Shown: positions 34,578 to 44,317, counted from the first letter of the stretch. The stretch: DNA of 64,000 nt from Agarivorans litoreus (GCF_019649015.1 NZ_BLPI01000001.1:2249001-2313000), one strand, 5' to 3'. A program made the numbers and translations. The notes: generated from the sequence alone by a model not told the origin.

Positions 34578-35651
34578 ATGAGCGTAAGAAAAAAGATAAA
34601 AACGGCACTGCGAAAGTTTGACGGAAAGCGCAGAGAGAAATCGATTGGTTTGGAGGTTTGGTTTCTTAAATTTCTGGGCGGTAGAAACGGTAGAACTAAG
34701 CGTTTGCTTAAGCCTACAGAGGTGAAACGTGTTTTAATTATTCGCAACAACAAACGCATAGGAAATATGTTTTTTTTATTGCCCTTTGTTAACCAAGTTA
34801 AAGCGCTGTATCCCGATGCTGAGGTTGAGCTAATACTTAGTGATCCTTGGCAGGGCTCGATATTTGAAAACCTAGGGTTGGCTAAAGTCCATTTCTCTCA
34901 GTTTGGTTTGAAAACCATTCCGCAGTTTTTTCGGGTAATGAGGCAACTAAAGCAACAGCCCTATGATTTGGCTCTAGTGCCTTATGGTGGGTCAAGTGAT
35001 CGGATTGTCGCGTCGATGATTGAAAGCAAAAATGTTATTGCCTTTAACGGTTCGGCTAATGCAGCTATTTGTAGCCATACGTTTAAATATCAAGGCCGCT
35101 ACCAACACTTTGCACTTAGCTGTATGGAGCTTTTAGAGCAACTGCATAATGCTGAGCCCACTGAATATTTTGGACGACTAGTATTGAGTGACGCTGAGCA
35201 GCAAGAAGCGCTTAAGCAATTGCAGACTTTGTTGGGCGAATGCCAAGCAAAACCAAGTTTGGCGTATTTTCGTGGCGCGCGTGGCGCTAAGGTGATTGCC
35301 GATAAAGACTGGCAGGCTTTGTTAGCTAAGTTTAAGCAGCACTATGCTGGCGAAGTGAACCTTATTGAGATACTGAGCCCTGATGTAACAGAGCCACTGG
35401 CAGAAGCAGATTTCACCTATTCTAATGGTGATTTAAGAAAGTTAGCGGCATTTTTACAGCAAGTACCGTTGTTTTTCTGTGGTGATACAGGCCCCTTACA
35501 CCTTGCAAGCTCTGCTGGTGCCTATTGCGTAGGTTTGTTTACGGTAACCAACGTAGCGCAATATGGCTGCCTAGGTGAACACGCAGTTAATGTGACTGAT
35601 TTGGCTGCTATTGATGCAGGCAAATTGTTGGAAGAACTTAAACTTAAGTAA
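34578..35651 (+). CDS. Second GT9-family glycosyltransferase
   Basis: A 357-residue GT-B protein with a 45-residue basic N-terminal extension before VKRVLIIRNNKRIGNMFFLLPF. Here the usual D of the K-x-GD motif is replaced by N (KRIGN), a change at a position normally conserved for catalysis. The C-terminal donor region is FFCGDTGPLHLASSAGAYCVGLF. It starts four bases after the previous GT9, so the two are coupled. The basic extension may hold it at the membrane. Donor and acceptor are unknown. Confidence 0.8.
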   Translation: MSVRKKIKTALRKFDGKRREKSIGLEVWFLKFLGGRNGRTKRLLKPTEVKRVLIIRNNKRIGNMFFLLPFVNQVKALYPDAEVELILSDPWQGSIFENLGLAKVHFSQFGLKTIPQFFRVMRQLKQQPYDLALVPYGGSSDRIVASMIESKNVIAFNGSANAAICSHTFKYQGRYQHFALSCMELLEQLHNAEPTEYFGRLVLSDAEQQEALKQLQTLLGECQAKPSLAYFRGARGAKVIADKDWQALLAKFKQHYAGEVNLIEILSPDVTEPLAEADFTYSNGDLRKLAAFLQQVPLFFCGDTGPLHLASSAGAYCVGLFTVTNVAQYGCLGEHAVNVTDLAAIDAGKLLEELKLK

Positions 35652-35653
35652 GT

Positions 35654-36433
35654 TTACTTTTTGTAGTGGCTGTCGTTTTCTCGTGCCCATAAATCGGCGT
35701 ATTTAACAAAGGTTGAATGCGCTGATAACAGGGCTATCAAAAAGCCGGCTTTACCATCTAAAAAACCGCGTTTAAGTAAATACATTTTGGCAAAACAACC
35801 TATGGCGTGCATTACGCCTTGCCCCAATGTTGCACGTTTCCCTCTGGCTTCGCGTTGATCTGCCCAAGCTTTGGCATAACCCGCTGATTTGACTAAGTAG
35901 TGCTCTATGTTTTTGTAGGAGTAATGCAAGATATCACCGTCTAGCTCTGCCACTTGGCAATTCTCCGGCACTATTACAGACTCGTGCACTAAGTTATCGT
36001 TGTAGCCAGTGAGTTCTCGTGGATAAAGGCGAATGTGTCGGTAGTACCAGCCAGAGTGCTTTAAAAAGCGGCCAAATACCCAAGTAAGTTCATTAAGATT
36101 AAATACGGTGTTATTCGGCGGGTTTTCAAGCATTTTTTGGATATTTTGGCGCAGAGTGTCATCAATACGTTCATCGGCATCTACTGCCAAGATCCAATCG
36201 CTGTTTGCATAACTTTGGGCCAGTTGCTTTTGTTTACCAAAGCCCGGCCACTTAGCATTGCTATAAACATCTTTAGTATATTGTTTGGCAAGGGCTACGG
36301 TACTGTCGGTGCTGCCAGAGTCAACAACTACTATTTGGTCCACCCAAGTTAAGCTTTCTAAGCAATCTTTTAGACTGTCTTGCTCATTTTTAGTAATGAT
36401 TATTGCGCTAATGCTAGCTTGGCGTGCACTCAT
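35654..36433 (-). CDS. waaE: LPS core glycosyltransferase, GT2 (WaaE/KdtX-like)
   Basis: A 259-residue GT-A enzyme opening with ISAIIITKNEQDSLKDCLESL, with donor DxD region AVDADERID (about 92-100) and the conserved HYSYKNIEHYLVKSAGYAKAWADQR block of the WaaE/KdtX group, which adds beta-glucose to heptose I of the core. It overlaps the upstream OpsX-like gene by four bases (stop/start), so they act in one operon, and converges on the GT9 gene with two bases between. Confidence 0.82.
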   Translation of the reverse strand: MSARQASISAIIITKNEQDSLKDCLESLTWVDQIVVVDSGSTDSTVALAKQYTKDVYSNAKWPGFGKQKQLAQSYANSDWILAVDADERIDDTLRQNIQKMLENPPNNTVFNLNELTWVFGRFLKHSGWYYRHIRLYPRELTGYNDNLVHESVIVPENCQVAELDGDILHYSYKNIEHYLVKSAGYAKAWADQREARGKRATLGQGVMHAIGCFAKMYLLKRGFLDGKAGFLIALLSAHSTFVKYADLWARENDSHYKK

Positions 36434-37479
36434 AATAGTTGCTCTTTTTTAATTAATTCAAACATCTCAATAACGGCATCGAGCGTAATATGTTGCATAG
36501 CCTTTGGGTCTTTTACTCGGCTGCGCCAACTAAGTTGCTCGGCAGGTTTACCTTGCTCTTGTTCGATTAGCTGTTGCCAAACACTCACTACGTAGTTTCG
36601 GTAATGATAAGGCCCGGTGCGTTGCGGGTTGTGGTGAGCATACAGCCCTAAAACGGGTGTATTTACCGCTACCGCCATGTGGGCTGGGCCAGTATCTGGT
36701 GATATTAGCAGATCTGCTTGGGCAATCAGTGCCCAAAGCTGGCTTAAGCTGGTTTTTCCACAAAGGTTGTTTAATTTTCCTTGGCAAGCTTGGTTAATTT
36801 GCTCGCTTAGAGCCACTTCATTGCTAGCTGGGCTGCCGATTAAGCTCACATGGTAACCCTGCTTAAGCGCGTATTGGGCGATGCCTGCATAACCTTGTAA
36901 GGTCCAATTTTTATAGGCTTTGCTAGCGGCCGGACAGATCACGATTTGTTTACCAGAACTGCCTAGCAATTGTTTGGCAGTTTGTTGGTCTGCTTGAGAA
37001 AGTGGAACCTGCCAACTTGGAGTTTGAATATCTACTCCCAGTGGTAATAGAAACTGTAAAAAACCATCTAAGACATGAGCAGAATTAGCCGCCGCAATTT
37101 TCTCGTTAGTAAATAGCCATTGGCCATCTTTAGCGCGGCTCTTGTCAAAACCAATTCTACGCTTTGCGCGAATGCAGCAGCTTAACAAGCTGGCGCGCAG
37201 TGCTGCTTGCATATGTAGCAATACATCAAATTGTTGGTTCTTAAGCTCTCGTTTAATGGCGAGCATGCCTTTCAAGCCATCTTTTTTATTGTATATAACC
37301 AGTTTTATATCACTGACGGCCGCTAATAGCTGTGCTTCTGCCTTGCCGCAAATCCAGGTGATGTCGCTATTTGGGTAATGTTGTTGCAGTTGCTGTATTA
37401 CTGCGAGGGCATTACATACGTCGCCAATGGCAGAGAGGCGTAATACGCAGATTTTTAAGGTAGCTGATTTGCTGTTCAT
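36430..37479 (-). CDS. Heptosyltransferase I-like GT9 (OpsX/WaaC type)
   Basis: A 349-residue GT9 enzyme with KICVLRLSAIGDVCNALAVIQQL at the N terminus and the segment DVLLHMQAALRAS...KRRIGFDKSRAKDGQWLF, which I associate with OpsX of Haemophilus and Vibrio, the enzyme placing heptose I on Kdo. The donor site is SPDTGPAHMAVAVNTPVLGLY. It is translationally coupled to the WaaE-like gene. It is a better candidate for heptosyltransferase I than the two plus-strand GT9 genes. It is divergent from kdkA. Confidence 0.85.
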   Translation of the reverse strand: MNSKSATLKICVLRLSAIGDVCNALAVIQQLQQHYPNSDITWICGKAEAQLLAAVSDIKLVIYNKKDGLKGMLAIKRELKNQQFDVLLHMQAALRASLLSCCIRAKRRIGFDKSRAKDGQWLFTNEKIAAANSAHVLDGFLQFLLPLGVDIQTPSWQVPLSQADQQTAKQLLGSSGKQIVICPAASKAYKNWTLQGYAGIAQYALKQGYHVSLIGSPASNEVALSEQINQACQGKLNNLCGKTSLSQLWALIAQADLLISPDTGPAHMAVAVNTPVLGLYAHHNPQRTGPYHYRNYVVSVWQQLIEQEQGKPAEQLSWRSRVKDPKAMQHITLDAVIEMFELIKKEQLL

Positions 37480-37568
37480 TTTGACAAAAGTGGCGGATTT
37501 TCTTAAGTATTATGCTTTTTGCTGCGTGCGTTGTAAAATTGCTGTGATTTGTTTCACAAGCGATAACT

Positions 37569-38288
37569 ATGCAAATAGAAAAACAAAAAACTGCTGACGG
37601 CTGGCTATTTTATAACCCAGATATATGGCGGCAAGTTAGTGACGCTTATTTTGAGCCACGTCATTGGCAGCAAAATAGAGCTGTAGTTGGCCAAGCAATG
37701 GGGCGAGGTAAAACGCTGTTTTTTCGTTTTGAGCATCGTGAGTTTGTATTACGCCATTATCACCGCGGTGGTTTAATCTCAAAGTTAAGCAATGACCGAT
37801 ATATCTACTCCAGTTTACAAAGTAGTCGTGTGTGGAAAGAATTTTCATTATTGATGAAATTACAAACCTTAGGTTTGCCCGCTCCAGTGCCAGTGGCCGG
37901 CAGAGTAAAACGTAAAGGATTTAGTTTTCAAGCGGATTTGATTTTAGAGCGGATTAGTGGCGCTAAAGATCTTGCTAAGTTACTTAGCGAGCGTCGGTTA
38001 TCATTAGCCTTGTGGCAAAAAATTGCAGAGACTATCGCCCAATTTCATCAAGCGGGGGTTTATCATGCTGATTTAAACCTGCGGAATATTATGGTTGATG
38101 ATCAGCAGCAGGTTTGGCTTATTGATTTCGATAATGGCCGCATTTGTCGCCCGCGTAAAAAATGGCAGCAAGCCAATATCGCTCGTTTATACCGCTCTCT
38201 AGAGAAAGAGCAAGCCAAACCAGGGTATTGCCATTGGTTAGAGTCTGACTGGCAGCATTTTTTAACTAGCTATCAGCAGGCGCTTTAA
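37569..38288 (+). CDS. kdkA: 3-deoxy-D-manno-octulosonic acid kinase
   Basis: A 239-residue kinase with the protein-kinase-like catalytic loop YHADLNLRNIMVDD and metal site LIDFDNG. It phosphorylates the 4-OH of Kdo after a single Kdo has been added to lipid A. Organisms with KdkA generally have a monofunctional WaaA. The N-terminal part (GRGKTLFFRFEHREFVLRHYHRGG) matches the family. It converges with waaA, overlapping four bases at the stops. Confidence 0.94.
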   Translation: MQIEKQKTADGWLFYNPDIWRQVSDAYFEPRHWQQNRAVVGQAMGRGKTLFFRFEHREFVLRHYHRGGLISKLSNDRYIYSSLQSSRVWKEFSLLMKLQTLGLPAPVPVAGRVKRKGFSFQADLILERISGAKDLAKLLSERRLSLALWQKIAETIAQFHQAGVYHADLNLRNIMVDDQQQVWLIDFDNGRICRPRKKWQQANIARLYRSLEKEQAKPGYCHWLESDWQHFLTSYQQAL

Positions 38289-39541
38289 GGGGTTAAGGCA
38301 GATATACTGCGTGTTAACGCACCTTGGTTTTGTTTTACAATTGTTAAACCCGCGTCACCCGCTTTGCGGCGCTCTTCCTGGTTTGCCAACCACGCTTTAA
38401 GCCAGTTGGCCAGTTGTTCTGTATCAGCGCTTAGTTTAAGTGCGCCTGATGCCTGTAATTGTTGGCTAATGTCTGAGAAATTAAAATCATGTTCGCCCGC
38501 CACACAAGGCAAGCCCATGGCGGCTGCTTCTAAGTAATTATGTCCGCCAATGGGTACTAATGACCCCCCGATAAATGCGGCATCGGCACAGCCATACATC
38601 AACAGCATCTCGCCCATAGTGTCGGCTAAATAAACCGCGTTTTTTGCGCTGGGGCTTTGTTGTTTGCTGCGACGTGCGCAATCAAAGCCGCTGCCTGCGA
38701 TTAATTCGGCCACTTGATCGAAGCGCTCTGGGTGTCGCGGCACTAATATTAATACGCTGTCGGGAAGCTGCTTGCGTACTTTTTGCATTACCTCAAGTAT
38801 TTTCTCGTCTTCGCCTTTATGGGTGCTTGCGGCAATCCATACTAAGCGCTCACCAAACAAACTCGACCTAAGTTGCTTTGCTTGTTGCTGTATATTTTTG
38901 GTATCGGGTAGGTCGTATTTTATAGAACCCGTTACCACTAAGTTGGCTGCCGCAACTCCCAATTGATTAAAGCGCTGTGCGTCATCTTGATGTTGTGCTA
39001 ATACCAAATTGAGCTTGTTATAAAGGTTTTGAGCAAAACCTTTAAATCGCATATATCCCCTGCACGAGCGTTCAGACATTCGAGCGTTTATTAGCGATAC
39101 CGGGATCTGCTTTTTGTGACACAAGCTTAACCAGTTTGGCCACAATTCGGTTTCCATAATCCATAGCTTTTTAGGTCGGTGAAGATGCAGAAAGCAGCAA
39201 ATACAAGGCCATAAATCAAAGGGCGCATAACGATGAGTAACTAAGTCACCAAGTTTTTGTTTAACCTGTTCAGCCCCGGTGGCCGTGGTGGTGGTGAGTA
39301 GAATGTTTAACTCTGGCTGTTGTTGTTTTATTTGAGTAATTAGTGGAATAGCAGCCAATACTTCGCCTACCGATACCGCATGAAACCACAGGTCCACCTT
39401 CGCCACTTTTTGGCTAAGCCCAAAATGTTCCAACCAGCGTTTGCCTACCGAAGGTTTACCCGCTCGTGGCCAATAGAGTTTGTACAGGGCTAAGGGAAGT
39501 ACTAAAACGAGTAGTAGTTGGTATAAGAAAAAGACGATCAC
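38285..39541 (-). CDS. waaA: Kdo transferase
   Basis: A 418-residue GT30 enzyme that attaches Kdo to lipid A precursor. An N-terminal membrane anchor (MIVFFLYQLLLVLVLPLAL) comes first, then the acceptor-side VSVGEVLAAIPLI with catalytic Glu, and the C-terminal CMP-Kdo site FIGGSLVPIGGHNYLEAAAMG. Presence of kdkA next door suggests that only one Kdo is transferred (known correlation). In many relatives waaA adjoins coaD; here they are separated. Confidence 0.96.
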   Translation of the reverse strand: MIVFFLYQLLLVLVLPLALYKLYWPRAGKPSVGKRWLEHFGLSQKVAKVDLWFHAVSVGEVLAAIPLITQIKQQQPELNILLTTTTATGAEQVKQKLGDLVTHRYAPFDLWPCICCFLHLHRPKKLWIMETELWPNWLSLCHKKQIPVSLINARMSERSCRGYMRFKGFAQNLYNKLNLVLAQHQDDAQRFNQLGVAAANLVVTGSIKYDLPDTKNIQQQAKQLRSSLFGERLVWIAASTHKGEDEKILEVMQKVRKQLPDSVLILVPRHPERFDQVAELIAGSGFDCARRSKQQSPSAKNAVYLADTMGEMLLMYGCADAAFIGGSLVPIGGHNYLEAAAMGLPCVAGEHDFNFSDISQQLQASGALKLSADTEQLANWLKAWLANQEERRKAGDAGLTIVKQNQGALTRSISALTP

Positions 39542-39651
39542 ATTCTGGTTAACATAGAGAGTAATGCAGCGAGTTTAGCACCTAAATACGGCGAAAGGTT
39601 AGTAGTTTGCTTTTAAGCTGTTAATATTGCCTTGGAAGAGAATTGTATAAA

Positions 39652-40662
39652 GTGAACAAAGTGAAAGTCATTATTATTCGAGCCGGGGCCTTAGGCGATA
39701 CGGTTTTTGCAACCGCAATTGTCGATGCTTTATATTCTCAATTTGGAGATGCTCTTGCAGTTGATTGGTTAGGAACTCCCTTAGCAAAAGGTTTGTTTGC
39801 TGAGGATCCGTTGATTAAAAATGTGTTTTCTTTGAGAAGACGTAAATTACCTATTTGCTTAAGTAAAGAGAAGCGCGCAATTGTTAATCATTCGAAGAAG
39901 CAACCTTATGATTTGCTGATTAACTTGGAGCATTCTGCTCGTTTTCATTCACTGTTTAAGTCAATTAAGGCAACACAAAAACTCAATGTAGCTGACGTAG
40001 ATAAAAGCAAAGCGTTGGGGCCGCATGCGGTAGACAATATGCTTTCTGTATTTTCGGGTACTGACTATCAATATAAACACGCTAAGCCGCGTTTAGTTGG
40101 CTCGAGTTTAGACAAAATAGCCGATAAGTTTAACCTGCCTGACAGCTATATAGTTTTGCATGCCGCTAATAGCCACTCTGATAAACAAGACTACCGTAGT
40201 TATAGAGCTTGGCCTATTGAGCAGTGGTTGCTGTTAGCTAAGCAGCTTCTCGATTCTTGCCATGTGGTATTAGTTGGCACCGCTGAAGAAGCAAAAGGTC
40301 TTGCGCCACTTACGGCCTTAAAGCATAAAAACCTGCATAACTTAGTGGGTAATACAAACTTAGCTGAGCTTATAGGTGTATTGGGAAATGCCAGAGCGGT
40401 TGTGACTACCGACACGGGGCCATCGCACATTGCGGCGGCGGCTGGCGCTCCTACTTTAGCCTTGTTCGGTCCAAGTGATCCTAATGAAACCGGGCCATAT
40501 TCCTGTAAAGCTAACCATGTAAGCGTTGTTAGCTTGCAATTAGATTGCTCACCTTGCTCTTTTACCCCTCGATTTAAGCAGTGCCAACACAATAATTGTA
40601 TGAAGCAATTGCCAGTAGAACGGGTGCTGTCTCAGCTTAGCTCAATGATGAATAACATTTAA
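39652..40662 (+). CDS. GT9 heptosyltransferase-like protein
   Basis: A 336-residue GT9 protein. GTG 39652 is preferred over TTG 39643 because GGAAGAG lies 11 bases before it and the sequence VKVIIIRAGALGDTVFATAIVDAL begins soon after. The GALGDTVF motif carries the conserved Asp, and the donor site reads TTDTGPSHIAAAAGAPTLALFGPSDPNETGPY. A Cys-rich tail (CSPCSFTPRFKQCQHNNC) resembles the WaaF/WaaQ C terminus. A core heptosyltransferase III/IV role is possible. The next gene starts after four bases. Confidence 0.85.
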   Translation: MNKVKVIIIRAGALGDTVFATAIVDALYSQFGDALAVDWLGTPLAKGLFAEDPLIKNVFSLRRRKLPICLSKEKRAIVNHSKKQPYDLLINLEHSARFHSLFKSIKATQKLNVADVDKSKALGPHAVDNMLSVFSGTDYQYKHAKPRLVGSSLDKIADKFNLPDSYIVLHAANSHSDKQDYRSYRAWPIEQWLLLAKQLLDSCHVVLVGTAEEAKGLAPLTALKHKNLHNLVGNTNLAELIGVLGNARAVVTTDTGPSHIAAAAGAPTLALFGPSDPNETGPYSCKANHVSVVSLQLDCSPCSFTPRFKQCQHNNCMKQLPVERVLSQLSSMMNNI

Positions 40663-40666
40663 CATT

Positions 40667-41482
40667 ATGAATATTACGGTAATAGTTCGAGTTTATAACC
40701 GACTTGATGATCTAGCATGCTGCTTACAGGTAATAAATCAGCTTTGGCAGCAAAATAATTACCATGTAGTGTTGGTAAGTAACGGTAAAAACGCGGGCTA
40801 CGTTGTTTCTGAAGAACTTGAAAAATATGCTAACGTGCACGTTTGCCTTGAAGAAAATGCTGGTCACCTGAAGGGAAATAGTCAGCTACTGCAGGCCGCT
40901 ATACCTTATATTGCAGACGATAGTGAGTACACCGTTATTTTGGAGGCCGATACTTGGTTGCTTGATGATTCGCTAATTACTCGATACTGCAGGAAAATGA
41001 GTAATCAGGCCGCGGTTTGGTCGAGTGCTAGCTGGATATCGAATGTTTGGAGTGTTGGTCTAGATTTTGCGATTATCTCAAGTGACTATTTACGTGCGAA
41101 TCCCAAGCTAGTTGATTATGGTGAGCACCCTGAGAAAACCGTATGTAATTATTTACTAGAAGATCATCAGCGCTTTTTGTTCATAAAAGAGAATATGCCT
41201 GTTCACCCGAGTAAGCTTTTCCGAACGTTATACCCTAAATGTAATTACCGTTTTAATAGCTTTATTCGTTCTAAAATGGTGACTCACCATATTGAAGAGC
41301 TTGACGGAGGCTTAGCAGAAAAAAAGCGCCTTGCGAACTTGTGCCTGGATGATGACTTCTTCCCTGTAAATCAAACTCAAAGCCGTTTTCTATTTAGGCT
41401 AAAATGTCGGCTGATTGCTTTATTGGTGGTGGTTTTACCGCAATCTAGTTGGTTTAAGCCTAAGCGTCGTTGGCAAGGTTAA
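40667..41482 (+). CDS. GT2-like glycosyltransferase, unusual
   Basis: A 271-residue protein starting MNITVIVRVYNRLDDLACCLQVI, a GT-A nucleotide fold. The donor metal motif appears as LEADTWLLDD (ExD rather than DxD). Later parts (VWSSASWISNVWSV, CNYLLEDHQRFLF) are not familiar. It is coupled to the preceding GT9 gene and overlaps the 3' end of waaF on the other strand by four bases. Probably an outer-core sugar transferase; substrate unknown. Confidence 0.72.
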   Translation: MNITVIVRVYNRLDDLACCLQVINQLWQQNNYHVVLVSNGKNAGYVVSEELEKYANVHVCLEENAGHLKGNSQLLQAAIPYIADDSEYTVILEADTWLLDDSLITRYCRKMSNQAAVWSSASWISNVWSVGLDFAIISSDYLRANPKLVDYGEHPEKTVCNYLLEDHQRFLFIKENMPVHPSKLFRTLYPKCNYRFNSFIRSKMVTHHIEELDGGLAEKKRLANLCLDDDFFPVNQTQSRFLFRLKCRLIALLVVVLPQSSWFKPKRRWQG

Positions 41483-42510
41483 GGCAATAACTCATCCATT
41501 GCATGAATTGCTCTACCAGCAGACAGTTCGGTTAAACACTTTAGGTGGCCAAACTGACAAGTCTTTTTAAAACACGGGCGACAATCGATATCAGTATGCA
41601 AGATAGCGGCATGTTTGGTTAGTGGTGGTGTGTATTTTGGTGAAGACGAACCATAAACGGCGATTAACGGTAACTCTAGCGCTGCGGCGATGTGCATTAA
41701 ACCTGAGTCATTACTTACCGCCAAAGTCGCTAGCGCCATTAAATCGATAGCTTCAGCTAACTTAGTTTTTCCTGCAAGGTTGTGGCAGTACTGTTGCTGC
41801 TCTTGGGGGACGTGGCTAATGATTTGCGCTCCCACGGCTTGATCTTTATCTGAGCCAAAAATCCATACTTGACCTTTGCGCTCGCTAATCCAGTGGGCTG
41901 CCACTTGGGCGTAGTGTTGCTCTGGCCAGCGCTTTGCAGGACCAAATTCTGCGCCAGGGCACAAGGCTAATATTGGCTGTTCTGTGTTTAATGCAAGCTG
42001 AGTTAAAGCCTCTTGCTGATTTGCTTGGTTGGCTTGTAGCTGAGGGTGCAGATAAGCGGGTAGATCAGCTGCTGATTGCATCGACGTTTTAGGGTGAGCC
42101 AAGGAAACATAACGCTCCACCATTAGTGGGAATTTTTGTTTGTTGCTGCGCAAATCGTTAAGCAGACCATAGCGGCTTTCCCCTTTCCAACCAGTACGTT
42201 GCTTAATGCCGGCAAACCAAGGGATTAGTGCGGACTTTAATGAGTTAGGTTGGGTAATGGCCCAATCATAGCGGTTTTGTTTTAGCTCGCGGGCTAGCTT
42301 CCAACGTGTTGCAAGTTGCAAATCACCGTGGCCTAAGGGCATACGCAGCGCATTGTCTACTTCGGGCATCCGCTCCAGCATGGGGCGACACCAATCTGGT
42401 GCTAATACGTCCAACTGCGCCTTGGGGTGCAGTTGTTTAAGGGTTTTGTACAAGCTTTGCGACATTACCATATCGCCTACCCAAGATGGGCCTACCACCA
42501 AAATTTTCAT
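41479..42510 (-). CDS. waaF: Lipopolysaccharide heptosyltransferase II
   Basis: A 343-residue GT9 enzyme from ATG 42510, with MKILVVGPSWVGDMVMSQSLYKTL (catalytic Asp in VGD) and donor site SNDSGLMHIAAALELPLIAVYGSSSPKYTPPL, both hallmarks of WaaF, plus the C-terminal CRPCFKKTC-x6-C cluster. It adds heptose II to heptose I. A TTG codon two codons upstream is also open, but ATG matches the family start. It is separated from hldD by an intrinsic terminator. Confidence 0.94.
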   Translation of the reverse strand: MKILVVGPSWVGDMVMSQSLYKTLKQLHPKAQLDVLAPDWCRPMLERMPEVDNALRMPLGHGDLQLATRWKLARELKQNRYDWAITQPNSLKSALIPWFAGIKQRTGWKGESRYGLLNDLRSNKQKFPLMVERYVSLAHPKTSMQSAADLPAYLHPQLQANQANQQEALTQLALNTEQPILALCPGAEFGPAKRWPEQHYAQVAAHWISERKGQVWIFGSDKDQAVGAQIISHVPQEQQQYCHNLAGKTKLAEAIDLMALATLAVSNDSGLMHIAAALELPLIAVYGSSSPKYTPPLTKHAAILHTDIDCRPCFKKTCQFGHLKCLTELSAGRAIHAMDELLP

Positions 42511-42522
42511 TAACAACCTATG

Positions 42523-42547
42523 TTAAAAAAGGGGCTTGTCGCCCCTT
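42523..42547 (-). terminator. Intrinsic terminator after hldD
   Basis: On the minus strand AAGGGGC-GACAA-GCCCCTT is followed by TTTTAACA (a run of six T in all). It lies 12 bases after the hldD stop and just before waaF, so the two genes have at least partly separate transcripts. Confidence 0.85.
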
Positions 42548-42559
42548 GAGTATTTTTTA

Positions 42560-43516
42560 TTACTTGTTTAGCCAGGCCATGTATTCTGCTACCCCTTGGG
42601 CAACGTCTTTAAATGGTTCTGCATAACCGGCTGCGCGTAGCTTGTCGATATTTGCTTGGGTAAAGCTTTGATAACGACCTTTTAGGTGATCTGGGAATGG
42701 AATGTACTCAATTTCACCTTTTTGGTGATAGTTGATTACCGCTTCCGCCACCGCTCGAAAAGGTTCTGCTTGGCCTGTACCTAGGTTGAAAATACCGCTT
42801 TGGTCCGGGTTTTTCCAAAACCATAGGTTTACTTTTACCACGTCGCCAACGTAAACAAAGTCTCGGCTTTGTCCGCCGTTGCCATAGCCGTCATAACCTT
42901 CAAATAATTTAGGGTTTTGCCCATCATTTACTTGGTTATTTAGGTGGAAAGCCACACTGGCCATGCTGCCTTTGTGTTGCTCGCGAGGGCCATATACGTT
43001 GAAGTAACGAAAGCCAACTACTTGAGAGTCAATTTCGGGTAACAAACGGCGCACGTAATTATCAAACTGTAGTTTTGAATAACCATATACATTAAGTGGG
43101 CCTTCGTATTGCTTTTCTTCTTTGAAAATCTCTGTGTCACCATAAGTGGCAGCAGACGAGGCATATAAGAACGGAATGCGACGGTCTAAGCAGTAATGCA
43201 ATAGCTCTTTTGAGTACTCGTAGTTGTTTTCCATCATGTACTTGCCGTCCCACTCAGTGGTGGCAGAGCAAGCGCCCTCATGGAAAATGGCTTCAATTTT
43301 TTGGCCGTATTCAGCGCCAATATCTTCGCCAGAAACAATACGAGCTATGAAGTCGTCTTTATCGAGGTAGTCAGCGATTTCTAGGTCAACTAAATTGACG
43401 AATTTGGTGCCGTCTTTGAGGTCGTCAACCACAATGATGTCATTATGGCCTTGTTCATTGAGACTTTTTACAATGTTTGCGCCAATAAAGCCCGCGCCAC
43501 CTGTTACGATAATCAT
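42560..43516 (-). CDS. hldD: ADP-glyceromanno-heptose 6-epimerase
   Basis: A 318-residue short-chain dehydrogenase-type epimerase converting ADP-D,D-heptose to ADP-L,D-heptose, the donor for WaaC/OpsX and WaaF. NADP site [15 protein letters not shown], catalytic Ser in [10 protein letters not shown], and YGYSKLQFD with the Tyr-x3-Lys pair. The end [11 protein letters not shown] is as in the family. Upstream there is a divergent gap of 156 bases to the TetR gene. Confidence 0.98.
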   Translation of the reverse strand: MIIVTGGAGFIGANIVKSLNEQGHNDIIVVDDLKDGTKFVNLVDLEIADYLDKDDFIARIVSGEDIGAEYGQKIEAIFHEGACSATTEWDGKYMMENNYEYSKELLHYCLDRRIPFLYASSAATYGDTEIFKEEKQYEGPLNVYGYSKLQFDNYVRRLLPEIDSQVVGFRYFNVYGPREQHKGSMASVAFHLNNQVNDGQNPKLFEGYDGYGNGGQSRDFVYVGDVVKVNLWFWKNPDQSGIFNLGTGQAEPFRAVAEAVINYHQKGEIEYIPFPDHLKGRYQSFTQANIDKLRAAGYAEPFKDVAQGVAEYMAWLNK

Positions 43517-43672
43517 AATACTGCCATTCCAAAAATTGCCGTTAATCTAAGGATTTTATGCTGTGGCGAGGGGAATAGCAATTGTGCTTCCAGTTGAATC
43601 TAGCCAATAAAAACTGGATTTTGGCAGCGTTTGCAGGTATCAACGTAATATCATTGAGAACTTTTTAGCCAA

Positions 43673-44317
43673 ATGAAAACTAAAGACAAAATAATTCATA
43701 CTTCTCTCAAACTCTTCAACGAGCGCGGCGAAAGACAAATCACAACCAATCATATCGCCGCCGAGCTGGGCATTAGCCCCGGAAATCTTTACTACCATTT
43801 TAGTAACAAACAAGAAATTATCCGCAGCATTTTCGATTTATACGTGGCTCAGTTAGAAAGCAGTTTTCGTCCTCATGCTGATCAACGATTACGCCTAGAA
43901 CACTTAACGCAGTACCTAGATGCCAGCTTTGAGCTAATGTGGCGTTTTCGTTTTATGTACGCCAACTTGTTAGAACTGTTGGCGCGAGATGCTGAACTAG
44001 AACAGAAATACCAAGCCTTACAGTTAGAACTGGCTAATTGGAGCCGAGATATTCTTTTTCAGTTACGCGAGAGTCGCTTTATAAGTGGTGATGATGCAAC
44101 AATGGTAGAGTTAGCCGACAGTGTTAAGTTTATTATTGGTGCTTGGATTGGCTACCAAAGCGCTCAGTTAAAAGGTGGGGAAATCACTAAACCTCGCTTG
44201 TATCAAGGGGTGCTTAAAATCTTGTTTACCCTGCGCCCATACTTTACTGAGGAGTCGCAAAACATCTATCAAGATTTGCATCAACATTATGTAAAATGTG
44301 CTGAACGCAGTGAATAG
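43673..44317 (+). CDS. TetR-family regulator
   Basis: A 214-residue regulator with HTH residues ITTNHIAAELGISPGNLYYHFSNKQEIIRSIF (about 24-55). The ligand domain is aromatic-rich (ELMWRFRFMYANLLELLARD). It sits between hldD (divergent) and kbl-tdh (downstream, 82 bases, same strand), and may act on threonine catabolism or on membrane lipids; this is context only. The NLYYHF motif is the usual recognition helix of this family. Confidence 0.88.
   Translation: MKTKDKIIHTSLKLFNERGERQITTNHIAAELGISPGNLYYHFSNKQEIIRSIFDLYVAQLESSFRPHADQRLRLEHLTQYLDASFELMWRFRFMYANLLELLARDAELEQKYQALQLELANWSRDILFQLRESRFISGDDATMVELADSVKFIIGAWIGYQSAQLKGGEITKPRLYQGVLKILFTLRPYFTEESQNIYQDLHQHYVKCAERSE

Noticed and set aside
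34677-34688. GGCGGTAGAAAC resembles the ops element that recruits RfaH before LPS operons
   Set aside because: It lies inside a coding region, and the last bases do not match GGCGGTAGCGTG.
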